DNA from: Ambrosia x helenae
Taxonomy: Eukaryota > Streptophyta > Magnoliopsida > Asterales > Asteraceae
Direction: 5' to 3'
Length of the DNA stretch: 64,000 nucleotides
Assembly: GCA_030844895.1 (NCBI GenBank)
Contig: CM061224.1
Span: forward strand, 24,819,992-24,883,991
Under the pieces are notes generated by a model. The model did no database searches and was not told the origin of the DNA. It saw nothing but the letters and a program-made list of their open reading frames with translations. This document shows, piece by piece, positions 45,259 to 55,129 of the stretch. The position numbers and the translations under genes were made by a program. Positions within the stretch are counted from its first letter, which is position 1. The number at the start of each line of letters is the position of its first letter.

Positions 45259-45974
45259 TCCATCTTGGATCCACGATATTCCTTTCCAATATTTGACAAA
45301 TATTAACACCTCTAAAAAAGAATTTGACTAATAAATTTGTGCAATTTTCATAAAACTAACAATGAAAGCATCATACCTTTAATCATTCTTTAACTTAGGG
45401 GGTTTCGATATCACGCGTTACGCGATTGTTTTAAGATGTGTTGTACGGGTTTGGTTCGAACTTCGAAATGATGTAAGCCATACTTGCAATCAATGTTTAA
45501 GCAGTATGCTTTTAGTATGAAAGGCGCATGCGTATGTAAATTCAGTTTAACTGTTAAAGAAAACAGAATCAAATTCAAATAATGTATTAGTAGTAGAGAT
45601 CAAGAAGGAAATCTTAAAATAGAACCAAAACAGAACAGTAAATATTAGACTCTTTAGAAGCAATATACAAAGAAGACCTATACAGAGAGAATAACAAAAA
45701 TGTATGCTAAGCGGAAAAGCACCAATGTCAAATTAGAAAGGAAAAAAAAACACTAACCTCCAACTTAAACCTTATTCCATATAAAAATAAGAACGATGCA
45801 AATAGATGAATTAAAAAGGTCCTCTTAGGATTCAAATTAAAAACCATGGTTGTTGACTTCATGCCTCATTTTCTTTTTAGAGATAAGCATTTTATTGGTT
45901 TAATAATTTGAAGACAAAAGATCAAGAGAGCTGGAATTATACCTATTGTTTTGTCTGGTTTTGACACCAAAAGC
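45259..45974. other. Intergenic, no gene seen
   Basis: AT-rich DNA continuous with the flank left of 38789 before the copia insertion. No recognisable gene. Confidence 0.5.
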
Positions 45975-45979
45975 AACTC

Positions 45980-46425
45980 CTAAAAGTTTGTTAAAAGCTC
46001 AGCTTGTGTGCGGCGTTCATTAAGCATATTTTGAACCGCTTGACCTTCAATAGACATCCGAACCCGTCGAGCCCTGACCCTAGCCTCGACCCACACCAGA
46101 GCCTGCATGCAGCGCAGCATCACAACCGCTTGTTTCCTAACCTGCCGCCTCACCACTCCTTTCAAAGTTCTCAGCGCGCGCCTTGCCTGTATCAGAATCA
46201 AATAACATTATACACAAAGCTGCAGCAATGACATGAACATTTACAGGTAGAATAAATTACCAAAAAGCCATGTAAAGCGACCTGGATCCGAATCGCAGCC
46301 CACTACTGCCAAACCGCTTTGAATTCTTTTGGTTGAGTCCGAACAACAGTAGCAACAGCAGCAGAAAGCACATCAGACCCAAGTACCAAGCCCGTATCCG
46401 ACCCATCTGATCCCATAAAGCTACA
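45980..46425 (-). pseudogene. IQD (IQ67-domain) calmodulin-binding protein pseudogene
   Basis: Two minus-strand exons join by GT-AG: 46261-46425 and 45980-46186. The first reads SAAVATVVRTQPKEFKAVWQ, a TAG stop, then WAAIRIQVALHGFL. The second reads ARRALRTLKGVV, then RRQVRKQAVVMLRCMQALVW and RVRARRVRMSIEGQAVQNML. The IQ67 domain of the plant IQD family has this order of IQ motifs and a conserved intron here. Compared with family members about seven residues (LQALVRG-like) are missing in frame near the second IQ motif, and the first exon has a nonsense codon. The C-terminal half is absent. Live IQDs bind calmodulin at microtubules or membranes. Confidence 0.85.
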
Positions 46426-48179
46426 TCTCACAACACACATTGATACGACAAAATATTTTAGTGATTTTAGTGTCATCAAGTTTTAAACCAAACATACTCA
46501 ATAATACAAATAAAACCAAACATCAAACTAATTCATAACCTCTAAAGAATTTTATTTTTCCCGGCTGTACTCTGTTGTAACTCCACACCAAGTTGTAACC
46601 TTCATAAATGCAAAAACAATTTAAGGGTAAATGAAATTTTTTTTATGCAAAATTCAAAACAGCATGGATAAAATGAAATCACCATATAACAACAACTAAT
46701 AATCAACCTTTGTATCAGTGTAAAACTGAAGCATGGCGTCGTTATGTGGCTCAGAGCTAAAAGAAATAAATTGGCTGCAAGGCAGGTTGCAGGTTCAAAA
46801 CCTACCATCAACCGCCCTTGCCATGCCATCTTCAGTAATGATCTGACCACATTCGGAACTCATCATAGCCAACCAATGCGCGGACAGGTTTTAGCATCAT
46901 TCTAACATGTCATTTAAAGTCCATAGTAAATTAGCAACTTGACTGACTAAATATAGGTCTCAGATGACATGACGCAGTAAACACAATGAAGAGATGCAGA
47001 CGCACAATGGGAAAGCAATCGGCTGCACAGTAGTAGCGGCATCATAGTCGACATCTACGTCGCATAAGCTGACAACATAGCCAATAGACACCACAGTTAA
47101 CACATTCAGGTGGCTCAGGCGCATAACGGGGAGCAAATCGGTTGCGCTGCAGTAGCGCCGTCACAACCGACAGCCACATCATATACGCTGACATCATAGC
47201 CGCCTATCATTTCAAAAGTTTAATACCCTACAAACACACAAAGTACCAATCACGGTTCAGAATCGTCTCGCAAGTATCTATAGCCGATATTAACAAAATG
47301 AAAATACAAAATAAATACGACAAATCTTTATCAAAAACCCACCAACATAGATTAATATGATTTTGTGCTAGAACCCATAAAACACAATTACGGCTGCCAC
47401 TATCCACAAATTGGTGTTCATCGCCGACATGCACAACCATATTTAAATGAGGAGCTTGTCACAAAAGTAAGAAGGTCCAAAACAGGATACAACAGAGAAC
47501 AACATGATTCAGATATGTTCTCGTCGGCCACACAGAAATCAGGCGGCCAAAAAACCCCTAAAAACAACCAAAGCCAGAAGAAATCACCATCACACTTTAA
47601 TAACCACTTATTACCAGACAAAGGGGCCGGACACCGCCATGACTGCAACACCGGTTGCACGCTGGGAGAATAAACTTCCCGCATACCATTCGGCCTGCCA
47701 TGCCAAGATACGGCCGGATCTAACCCTAAGTTGGATGAATGTAACAAAAAATATGGTGATCGCTGACATGCATAACCTTTTAGGGTTTCGGAGGTAGCGG
47801 GTCACCACCATCCATCCTCGACACCGTAACCCAGTCATCATCACCATGAGATGACGACGTTCTCGTCATCGTCCACCACTTTGCAAGACCCATTATACAT
47901 AGGAACAGAGGAATGGGTATGGCGGTGGATATGGCAGTGGATATGGAAGCCATAGAAAGAGAAAGAGAAAAGGAATGAATTGAGAAACACACAAGCTTAT
48001 GGTAAAGGAAACCAAATGGCCACAAAACCCTCAAACACAAAGGAAATCACAAATCTGCCATGGTTACTGTTCAAATCAAAAGGTATGTTATTATAGTATA
48101 ATGACACTTATGAGCGAATACTATATATATGATTCTTTAAGGTTTGATTTTCGGTGGCATGTGTACACAGCTTGAACAC
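46426..48179. other. Intergenic; one weak minus-strand frame 47780-47953
   Basis: The stretch 46980-47200 contains two diverged copies of a block with GGTTGCGCTGCAGTAG-like and CATCATAG words. The minus-strand frame from ATG at 47953 (MASISTAISTAIPIPLFLCI) could be a first exon with a hydrophobic start, but nothing confirms it. Confidence 0.3.
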
Positions 48180-48528
48180 TAAATTGTAGACAGTATAACA
48201 CGTGAATTGCGAAACTCTTTTTCTACTATATGTATTCAAACAGGTATGCTCACCAATACATTTTTGTATTGACAAAATTATTTTCGTACATGTTTCAGGT
48301 TATTTATGAGGTGACTTTTAAGCTTTTGGGATTTTTACTTAGATGTTGGATTTATTGTATTTTAGTATTAATTGTCACTTTAGAATTTTTTTTGTATCTT
48401 GTATTTTTCTTTCAATGTAATAAACTACTTAATCAATGTATCAATATTTACACTTTAGTACCATGAGCTATTGAACAATCGTCACTACGTGACACCTTGA
48501 TGTTTCCGCCATTGGTTGGGGTGTTACA
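48180..48528 (-). repeat. Truncated LTR, inverted relative of the solo LTR at 26661
   Basis: The right boundary GGTGTTACA is the LTR start read on the minus strand (TGTAACACC). Similarity to 26661-27000 runs through CGTCACTACGTGACACC, TGCTCACCAATACA and ACAGTATAACACG-like words. The left part is missing. Confidence 0.75.
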
Positions 48529-48988
48529 ATTTGATCGTCGAATAAATGGTTTACGCGTATGATTACAACTCGGAACAATACGAATTGGAGAATCTATACA
48601 AGTGCCAGAGCGTGTCAATCCCCCTTTAGTGCGAAACCCACCGGTCCCGGTACAAAACCCCCGGTACAAAACACCCCCGATGAAGTTGATACTGGGGCCG
48701 AATACGTAAATAATTCGGATGAATAAATGTATTGCCCGACACCCGAAAGTGAGGGATATCAATATCACTACGAGAGGTCGGACGGGCGTGATAGTGATCG
48801 TGACGTTTCTTCGCCCGAGTCAATTGCGTATTCTTTCTTCTTTAGCCATGTTTAACTTGTATTTTAATTAGGTTTATGTTTATGTTTACTTAATGTTTTA
48901 ATTAGGTTAATTATGTTTGTATTTTGAGTGTTATTTTTTTTTAACGGTTACCTTTCATTAATAAGTAAACAACTTTAAACACTAAACT
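48529..48988 (+). other. Coding-like debris, no supported gene
   Basis: Plus-strand frames at 48550-48860 give MVYAYDYNSEQYELENLYKC, then Pro-rich and acidic stretches in shifted frames. They look like a dead acidic/proline-rich protein piece of unknown family. A T run at 48930 precedes LINE-tail-like words. Confidence 0.3.
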
Positions 48989-49351
48989 TTAATTATTAAA
49001 CAAATGGCGCAACATTCGCCATGGCGCAACATGGTTGAAGTTAGTCCCGTGTGCATGGTAATACTTGCGGCGCGTGACTTGGATTGCAATGTCTTCTTGA
49101 AGATTAGGGTGTCTCTCCATCGTGGCTTCATAGAGGGCGTTCCATCGGATACACCTGGACCAGATAGCAATCCACTTAGTAGCGAGCAAATCCTTGGGGC
49201 GGCCATTTGTGTCGGTTATTTCATTGAATATCACCGAAACTCGGTTCCAAAACGAATTTCTCTGGAAATCGACAGCATGAACCCATGTGTTTCTCACTAT
49301 CAAGTATGCCCTTGTTAACGCGATCTCATTTACATTCCACCGAACCGCCAT
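48989..49351 (-). CDS. Myb/SANT-like protein of the PIF/Harbinger ORF1 type (fragment)
   Basis: The 120-residue frame starts with ATG at 49351-49349. It matches the layout of plant Harbinger-associated ORF1 proteins: W near the start with EIALTRAYLIV, then FWNRVSVIFNEITD, LLATKWIAIWSRCIRWNALYEA, and a late segment FNHVAPWRMLRHL. Such proteins bind transposon ends and help the DDE transposase. Relatives are usually longer on both sides, so this is a truncated copy or one detached from its transposase; no Harbinger transposase is seen nearby. Some database entries of this family are named after an unrelated glutathione transferase, which should not be taken as function. Confidence 0.6.
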   Translation of the reverse strand: MAVRWNVNEIALTRAYLIVRNTWVHAVDFQRNSFWNRVSVIFNEITDTNGRPKDLLATKWIAIWSRCIRWNALYEATMERHPNLQEDIAIQVTRRKYYHAHGTNFNHVAPWRMLRHLFNN

Positions 49352-49908
49352 TTTAACGATACGATGCAAATATAACCGGTTTTGGTGTGATTTTGGTATT
49401 GAGGTTATTGGGTTTTTATAGCCCAAAATCTAACGGTAAGAATTCTTGAAGGTTCCCACGGTTTAAATTTTAGTAACAGTAATAAAATTAATTGTGGCCT
49501 GACAATTAAAAACGGATACTTTTGTTAATTTAAATGAAAATATAAATTAAAGAATCAGTGGAGTGTTGCCTTCAAAAAAGTGGTTCAGTTAAGTAAATCA
49601 GTGAAGTGATGTAACAGTACATAATTGGTTAAAATTAGTGAAAGAAAAACTTAACTCTAGTAGTGTCCCTTCCCCCTTTATATTATTTTGTTTCTCTTAG
49701 AGTTTCTGCAAGATAATTAATTATTTGTGTTTTTTTTTACCTAGATAATGTAGACATTCCTTATTCCAAGTCAAAATAGTTTTTTTTTTTTTTTTAACGG
49801 CCAAAAGTCAAAATAGTTTTAAATGGTAAAAGGTGAGAGAATGAACTATATTGGTTATTAATGGTCAAACTTAATTAATGCATAATTAATTTTATAGTGT
49901 AGGGTGTA
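49352..49908. other. Intergenic, AT-rich
   Basis: No gene seen; a T run at 49780-49795 is the only notable feature. Confidence 0.5.
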
Positions 49909-49916
49909 AATGAAAA

Positions 49917-50096
49917 GGGTTATGGGTTTCATACACCCGTGACATCACATTTTAGGGGGTATGACATCACATTCTGGGGTATGTGGCAGTCTCCTATTGG
50001 TGTATGATGTGGGCCATGGTGTATGAATCCTAAATAGATGGTGTATGGTTCCTAAATACCAAATGAAAATTAGAGTGGGTGTATTTAAAATAACCC
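49917..50096. mobile_element. MITE upstream of the Cys-rich peptide gene
   Basis: The ends GGGTTATGGGTTTCATACACCC and GGGTGTATTTAAAATAACCC are inverted repeats. Flanks AATGAAAA and AATAAAAA match at 7 of 8. It ends about 60 bases before the TATA box of the peptide gene, so it could affect its promoter. Confidence 0.65.
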
Positions 50097-50156
50097 AATA
50101 AAAATTAATTAAATGCTACAATTTATTATATTCAACCACTTCTCAATATTTCTTGG

Positions 50157-50166
50157 TTATATAAAC
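50157..50166 (+). promoter_or_regulatory. TATA box of the Cys-rich peptide gene
   Basis: TTATATAAAC lies 75 bases before the ATG at 50241, a normal plant spacing. Confidence 0.6.
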
Positions 50167-50240
50167 TACAAACCTGGGACCAAAAAAAGACCATTTGATC
50201 GAGCATACACATACTTCTTGATTAATCTAGGACATTCAAA

Positions 50241-50471
50241 ATGGCAAAGGCTCTCGTCGCGATGTGCTTCCTATTGCTTGTTTGTGTATCTGCATCGGGG
50301 TTTCTACGGTACCCATCGAAGCCGAAGGGTAGCCCGAGTCCTCCAAGTGGACCTTCAGCACGCGGGTACCCCTGCGCAACCATTGATGATTGTAAACAGA
50401 AGTGTCCATGTATGGTCAGTCAACAACATTGTACAAAAAATCGTTGTTATTGTCGTGAAGACATTTGCTAG
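50241..50471 (+). CDS. Small secreted 8-cysteine peptide
   Basis: This single-exon gene encodes 76 residues. Residues 1-20 are a classic signal peptide (MAKALVAMCFLLLVCVSASG). Residues 21-43 are a Pro/Ser/Gly-rich linker. Residues 44-76 hold eight cysteines spaced C-x5-C-x3-C-x1-C-x5-C-x4-C-x1-C-x4-C, with the last residue being Cys. It should be secreted and disulfide-bonded. The spacing partly recalls nodule-type and defensin-like cysteine-rich peptides but lacks the defensin GXC signature, so the family is open. Context: TATA box 75 bases upstream, AATAAA at about 50515, a MITE upstream, and a broken paralogue with similar upstream sequence at 55.1-55.5 kb, across a MULE. Defence or signalling is inferred from architecture only. 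Confidence 0.8.
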   Translation: MAKALVAMCFLLLVCVSASGFLRYPSKPKGSPSPPSGPSARGYPCATIDDCKQKCPCMVSQQHCTKNRCYCREDIC

Positions 50472-50736
50472 TTATGTGATCAAAGATTGCAAAACAATGT
50501 ATTAAACCGTTATAAATAAAGTCCATGTCGCAGATATTTTATTTAAAAAAAAAATTGTATTCACTTATCCGATTAAAAAATGTCAATGGTAATACTTTAG
50601 TGATTAGAGCTATTTATCTAACTCACTAAATAAAAAAAAATATTATTTAGTATATAAATATAACACAGACAAGTGGTGGCCAATTTTAAAAGGGTGATGT
50701 TATTTGCACCGGAGGTATTTTTAGGTTTTTGTACAA

Positions 50737-51185
50737 CTCTACTGCTCATAGAGGCCTCTACGAGCAGTAGAGGTGTTATAAAACTCTACTACTGGTAGAG
50801 GCCTCTACGAGTGGTAGAACTTTGTTGCCCTAAAAACCTAACCCTACTACAACTCGTAGAGGCCTCTACGAGCTGTAGAGATGGAGGCCCACTGAACATT
50901 CAATGTTCAGAGTCCATACAGGTGTGTCAGTCAGCTCTGCGACTCGTAGAGACCTCTACGAGCCGCAGAGGCATGGCAGTTGATTTATTAATCCCTATAC
51001 GACTAGTAGAGGCCTCTACGAGTGGTATAGGGTTAGAAAGTATGACGTATCCGAGTAGCAGACTGACATTTCAGTGAAATCACCCCTCTGCGGCCAGTAG
51101 AGACCTCTACGAGCAGCAGAGGTCTGGTTGTTGTGAGCATTTATGCATACTCTACGACCAGTAGAGACCCCTACGACTGGTAGAG
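50737..51185. repeat. Left array of seven 36-bp nested palindromes
   Basis: Copies lie at 50737-50772, 50784-50819, 50845-50880, 50935-50970, 50995-51030, 51086-51121 and 51150-51185. Each has the core GTAGAGGCCTCTAC with outer CTC/GAG and CTCTAC/GTAGAG arms, so the whole unit reads the same on both strands with few mismatches. Spacers differ in length and sequence. Confidence 0.95.
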
Positions 51186-51318
51186 TTTTCTTTCAACACT
51201 TTAAACCATCAACCATGCACGATTTTCAGTCCATACCTCAAAATTTCAAATTTTTTTCTCTGACGGTTCCGGAATTTCTCCGGCGAAAATACCATCCGGC
51301 CAACCAGTTCGTAACACA

Positions 51319-53518
51319 ATGTCTTCGGGTGAATGGTTTGACGTATGTTGCGTCCCGGAAAGCGATAGTGAGCATGGTGAGCTAGAGGTTATATCCGGGA
51401 AAGCAGCGCTACCGGATTTGAATGAACAACCACAGCTGCCCGATTTAAACGGGGAGTATGTAGAAGAACCAGAGTCATGTTACGTGCCTTCAAGCGCTCC
51501 AGGATACGCACACGAGGCGGGTTACTGTAGCGAGGAACCGAACCCGGATATTTCGTTTGAAACAACTCAGGTGTGTTTATTTATCTACGCATGTTTATAA
51601 TTTATACCCGTATATATGTTGCCCCGTATGTATGTAGGTATGTATACATGTATGTATGTTTGTTCGTGGGTATGCGTAATTTATATTGTCAATATATAAA
51701 AATTTGACTAGACTCGTATATAAACTTTCAGGTATTCGCAAATCTTAAAGAGGTGACAGAATGGGTTTCCCTCAGAGCAAGAGCTATTGGTTACGTCACT
51801 GTATATAAACGTACTGAAAACAAGGGAAAGGGGGAGAACAAGAGGCCAGATTCGGCTACTATAGGTTGTACCTTATATGGCAAACCTCGTAGTGTAGCCA
51901 CACTTCGGAAGACGGGTAGTAAAAAGTGTGATTGCCCGTTTGAAGTTAAAGCGAAATACAGCTCGAGATACGGTGGTTGGCGTTTGAGGGTCATCAACCC
52001 AACTCATAACCACCCACCGTTTCAATTTATCGAGGGTTACGCATATGCTCGGAGGATGCACGAGGACTGTTTAAAATTGGTGAACTCGCTTTATTTACAA
52101 AACGTTTTACCAATACAGATTCTTTCGGCCGTTAGAAATCAATACCCAGAGTGCCCTGTCATTTTACAAGACGTGCATAACGCATTAACCAAGATTAAAC
52201 GGGAGTTGTATAGCGGCAAGACTCAAATGCAGGTATTATCGTTGTTGTTGTTGTTGTTGTTGTTATTAAACCCTAATTATTATTGCTTTGCAGATACTCG
52301 AAAGCTTACTGGTTGATAAAGATTTTACTTTCTTCACCCGAGTGAATCCAAAAACAAATGCGATTGAAGATATTTTCTTTGTGCATGATACATCTCTAAA
52401 AATGTGGCGTGATGCGACCTATAGTACGAACGAGTATAAGATCCCGTTTGTTCAAATTGTGGGTGTCACATCAACATCCAAGTCGTTTATTGCCGCCCAA
52501 GCATTTATTATACATGAAAAGATGGATAACTTCAAATGGGTGCTAGAAAGGCTGAGAGAGTTGCTGCATGAGGAAAGTATGGAGCCGCGTGTTATAGTAA
52601 CTGACGCTGACCAGGCATTGATGAATGCATGTGACACAAGGTGTGGTTTGATAAACATAAAGAAAAGTTTGTTCGTGCATGGACAGACAAAAATTACAAC
52701 TTCGGTGAGTATACGACCAATAGAGCTGAGAGCCAGCATGCAAGGATTAAGCTGCAAATTAAAGGGCCTAGCAGCTCCCTCCACAAACTTGTTGGGCTTG
52801 TAGAAGAAATTGTGATTTCACAAGAGAGGGCCATAAACCACTCCTTTGAGACCAGTCAAAGGAAGAAAATGCAACATCATAACATACCCCTGTTTGATCT
52901 CTTGCGGGGTCACATTTCCCATAAAGCCCTCGATTTGTTATTAAAAGAGATAATAAAGATAGACCACTTCAAGCAAAGTGGAACGGGTTGCAGTCACTGG
53001 CTTTTAATGAGTTGTGGGATACCGTGTGCATGTCGTTTAGATTCTTATATAGCTCAAGGTAAGAAAATTACTTTATTTATTTATTTATTTATTATTATTA
53101 TTATTAATTAATATTGTTACAGGAATAAAAATACCTTTGTCCGATATAGACCATTTCTGGAGAAAGTTGAATTACAGTGTGGAGAAAGGTAGCGGAGAAA
53201 GCGATGTTGACCTTGTTACGGAGATTGATGGGCTGAAAGAGATACTAAAGTCTCGACCACCGCACATTATTAAAAACATGATCTCAAAAATAAAGTCGGT
53301 GGTGAATCCAATTATGACTGATCATCAACCTCCAGAGGTGCAAACTAAAATTCGCGGGCGCCCGAAAGGAAAAGGAAAAGGTAAAGGAATAAAACAGGAG
53401 GATGATGATGATGATGATGAAAAAAAGGTTATTATTTTATTGTTATTAATAATACTATAATTCTGTGTTGCAGACCGTTAGATCTGGAATCAATGAAAAA
53501 TATGGCGATGGCGGATAA
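51319..53518 (+). pseudogene. MULE transposase (FAR1-type domain, DDE core, SWIM-like finger), internally deleted
   Basis: Exons by GT-AG are 51319-51570, 51732-52232, 52294-53058, 53123-53427 and 53474-53518. Exon 2 holds a FAR1/WRKY-GCM1-type zinc domain (GSKKCDCPFEVKAKYS...NPTHNHPP). Exon 3 has the MULE core: first Asp in RDATYSTNEYKIPF, second in VIVTDADQALMNACD, and the Glu in TTNRAESQHARIK. Between the second Asp and the Glu the frame changes near 52635, and the usual CRWH-containing stretch of about 80-100 residues is absent, so it is inactive as it stands. A variant SWIM-like motif, CSHWLLMSCGIPCAC, follows. Exon 4 contains IPLSDIDHFWRKL and an AT-hook-like RGRPKGKGKGKG. It would have cut and pasted the element by binding its ends. 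Confidence 0.85.
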
Positions 53519-54041
53519 GACGAGGAAGCGCCCACCTAAATACTATTTGGTTACGAAGCATGGTGAACCGGAGTATGTGCCACAACCTTTGCTACATCGT
53601 GGTCTTAACGAGGGGCATCTTGAGGTTGAGATGGTGGACGTGGCAGAGCCGGAGGTGGAGGGCGGTGTAGAGGTGGAGATCCCGGGGCCCGTGCCCGATC
53701 CTCAGGACCGGCAGAATCCGGCACGCGTTTTTCGGGGGTTGAAGCTGCCTTCTACGCTCGCAGAGCAGCTACGGGTGATGACGGATGAGGCTGTGGTGGC
53801 GCGTCAGTGGCGGCAGCAGATGGCGGATGAGGCTGCGGCGGCGCGTCAGTGGCGGCAGCAGATGGCGGAGGAGGCTGCGGCGGCGCGTCAGTGGCGGCAG
53901 GGAATGGATCAGGCTCTCAGTGTGCTGTTTGCGAGCGAGCAGGAGAGGCGTGCGCGTGACGGTTTGCCACCGTTATCACTGCCTGGTGCAGTCACCCATG
54001 CCGGGACGTCCTCCCAGGTGCCTGGATCGTCCTCACTGTAG
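53493..54041 (+). CDS. Second MULE ORF with three 14-residue repeats, unknown function
   Basis: The 182-residue frame begins MKNMAMADKTRKRPPKYYLV and overlaps the last transposase exon in another frame. It is acidic in the middle (EPEVEGGVEVEIPGP) and has three tandem copies of a 14-residue unit, M(T/A)(D/E)EA(V/A)(V/A)ARQWRQ(Q/G), at about residues 97-138. These repeats are predicted helical and could form a coiled coil. The C-terminus is Ser/Pro-rich. GC content is well above the neighbours. It may be a separate accessory protein or the C-terminal part of the transposase shifted by one base. No homologous family was recognised. Confidence 0.5.
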   Translation: MKNMAMADKTRKRPPKYYLVTKHGEPEYVPQPLLHRGLNEGHLEVEMVDVAEPEVEGGVEVEIPGPVPDPQDRQNPARVFRGLKLPSTLAEQLRVMTDEAVVARQWRQQMADEAAAARQWRQQMAEEAAAARQWRQGMDQALSVLFASEQERRARDGLPPLSLPGAVTHAGTSSQVPGSSSL

Positions 54042-54072
54042 CCGCCGCCGCCTGTTGACACCACGCAACAGA

Positions 54073-54094
54073 CCCCCCCCCCCCCCCCCCCCCC
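54073..54094 (+). repeat. Poly-C run
   Basis: About 22 consecutive C bases lie just after the second MULE ORF; length is uncertain in any assembly. Confidence 0.85.
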
Positions 54095-54428
54095 AGTAGT
54101 GTTATTTTTATATGATGCATGCTAGTACACTCGTATATTATATTATTATTATTATATTTTCGTATATTATGTTTGGAAATGCTTGCTTATATTTGTCTGT
54201 TTATTTATATAAATGTTTGTTATACGCTTACACGCTTATCGAGACGACAACCGAAACAAAAAACCGCTTACAAATAAAAAAACTAAAAACTAAATGCGTA
54301 ACGAGTCATAGAAGAGCACACATTGTTATTTTATTTTTTTAAATAATAGTAATAATTTAAAATAATAATAAAAAAAATATTTTTGTAATATTTGTTCAGT
54401 TAACGAAAGGAAACGAATTCAAGTGAAA

Positions 54429-54594
54429 CTCTACTGCCCGTAGAGGCCTCTACGAGCAGTAGAGGTGTCATTAAATGATTGCCAATGATTGGCAAGTGTG
54501 AACCACATTTGATAGAGTTCTCTACGAGCAGTAGGGACCTCTACGAGCAGTAGAGTTCCCTCTACGGCTCGTAGAGGCCTCTACGAGCGGTAGA
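54429..54594. repeat. Right array of three 36-bp nested palindromes
   Basis: Copies lie at 54429-54464, 54520-54555 and 54560-54594, with the same GTAGAGGCCTCTAC core family as the left array. The last two are only 4 bases apart. Confidence 0.95.
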
Positions 54595-54636
54595 AAGGTG
54601 CAAATAAGTTTTAAACAGGTGCAAATAAGAGGCGCC

Positions 54637-55129
54637 TTTTAAAAACCCTAATGTGCAGATAACCGGAACCTAAAGTAAACCTTGACACGTTAAGGATGTA
54701 TTGAAATTCAACCTTTCATCATGTTGGATGAATATAACAAAAGAATTTTAGTGGAACTGGCACTCTCAATGAACATTTGCGTACTCGTTTTCATCATAGT
54801 CAATTTCACTACTTTAAAATCCACACATAGTAGCCACATACTCTTATAATGTTTACGTATAGGTGTTGACGTCAAATCTTATTCAACATCAAAACACCAA
54901 TTTGTCATATGAAGCCAAAATGTCATAAAACACCATTCTAAGCTTTTAACCTCGTTCTTTGATTTGAGCCTACTTCAATGTGAACATTCATATCTTATCT
55001 TTATTATTTACTGCTAAAAATAAAAACAAATAGAAGTAACATAATGCATGGTTTGACCATTCGTTAATTAGCATTGTTTTTACAAAACCATTAATTAAGT
55101 ATGCAACAATATGGATACATAATTAAATG
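54637..55129. other. Intergenic flank of the MULE
   Basis: No gene seen in this AT-rich stretch. Confidence 0.5.

Larger units (their letters stand above)
50692..54636 (+). mobile_element. Mutator-like element (MULE) with palindromic subterminal arrays
   Basis: The outer ends are GGGTGATGTTATTTGCACC and GGTGCAAATAAGAGGCGCC, an inverted repeat of about 19 bp with the inner 11 bases perfect. TTTTAAAA flanks both sides (50684-50691 and 54637-54644); 8 bp is one short of the MULE norm, but the AT-rich site allows 9 with one mismatch. Inside are a transposase gene, a second ORF, and clusters of 36-bp palindromes at both ends instead of long classical TIRs. Confidence 0.8.

Noticed and set aside
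50737..51185. Regularly spaced palindromic repeats as a CRISPR array
   Set aside because: Plant nuclear context, unequal spacers, a second array at the other transposon end, and no cas genes. They are MULE subterminal repeats.
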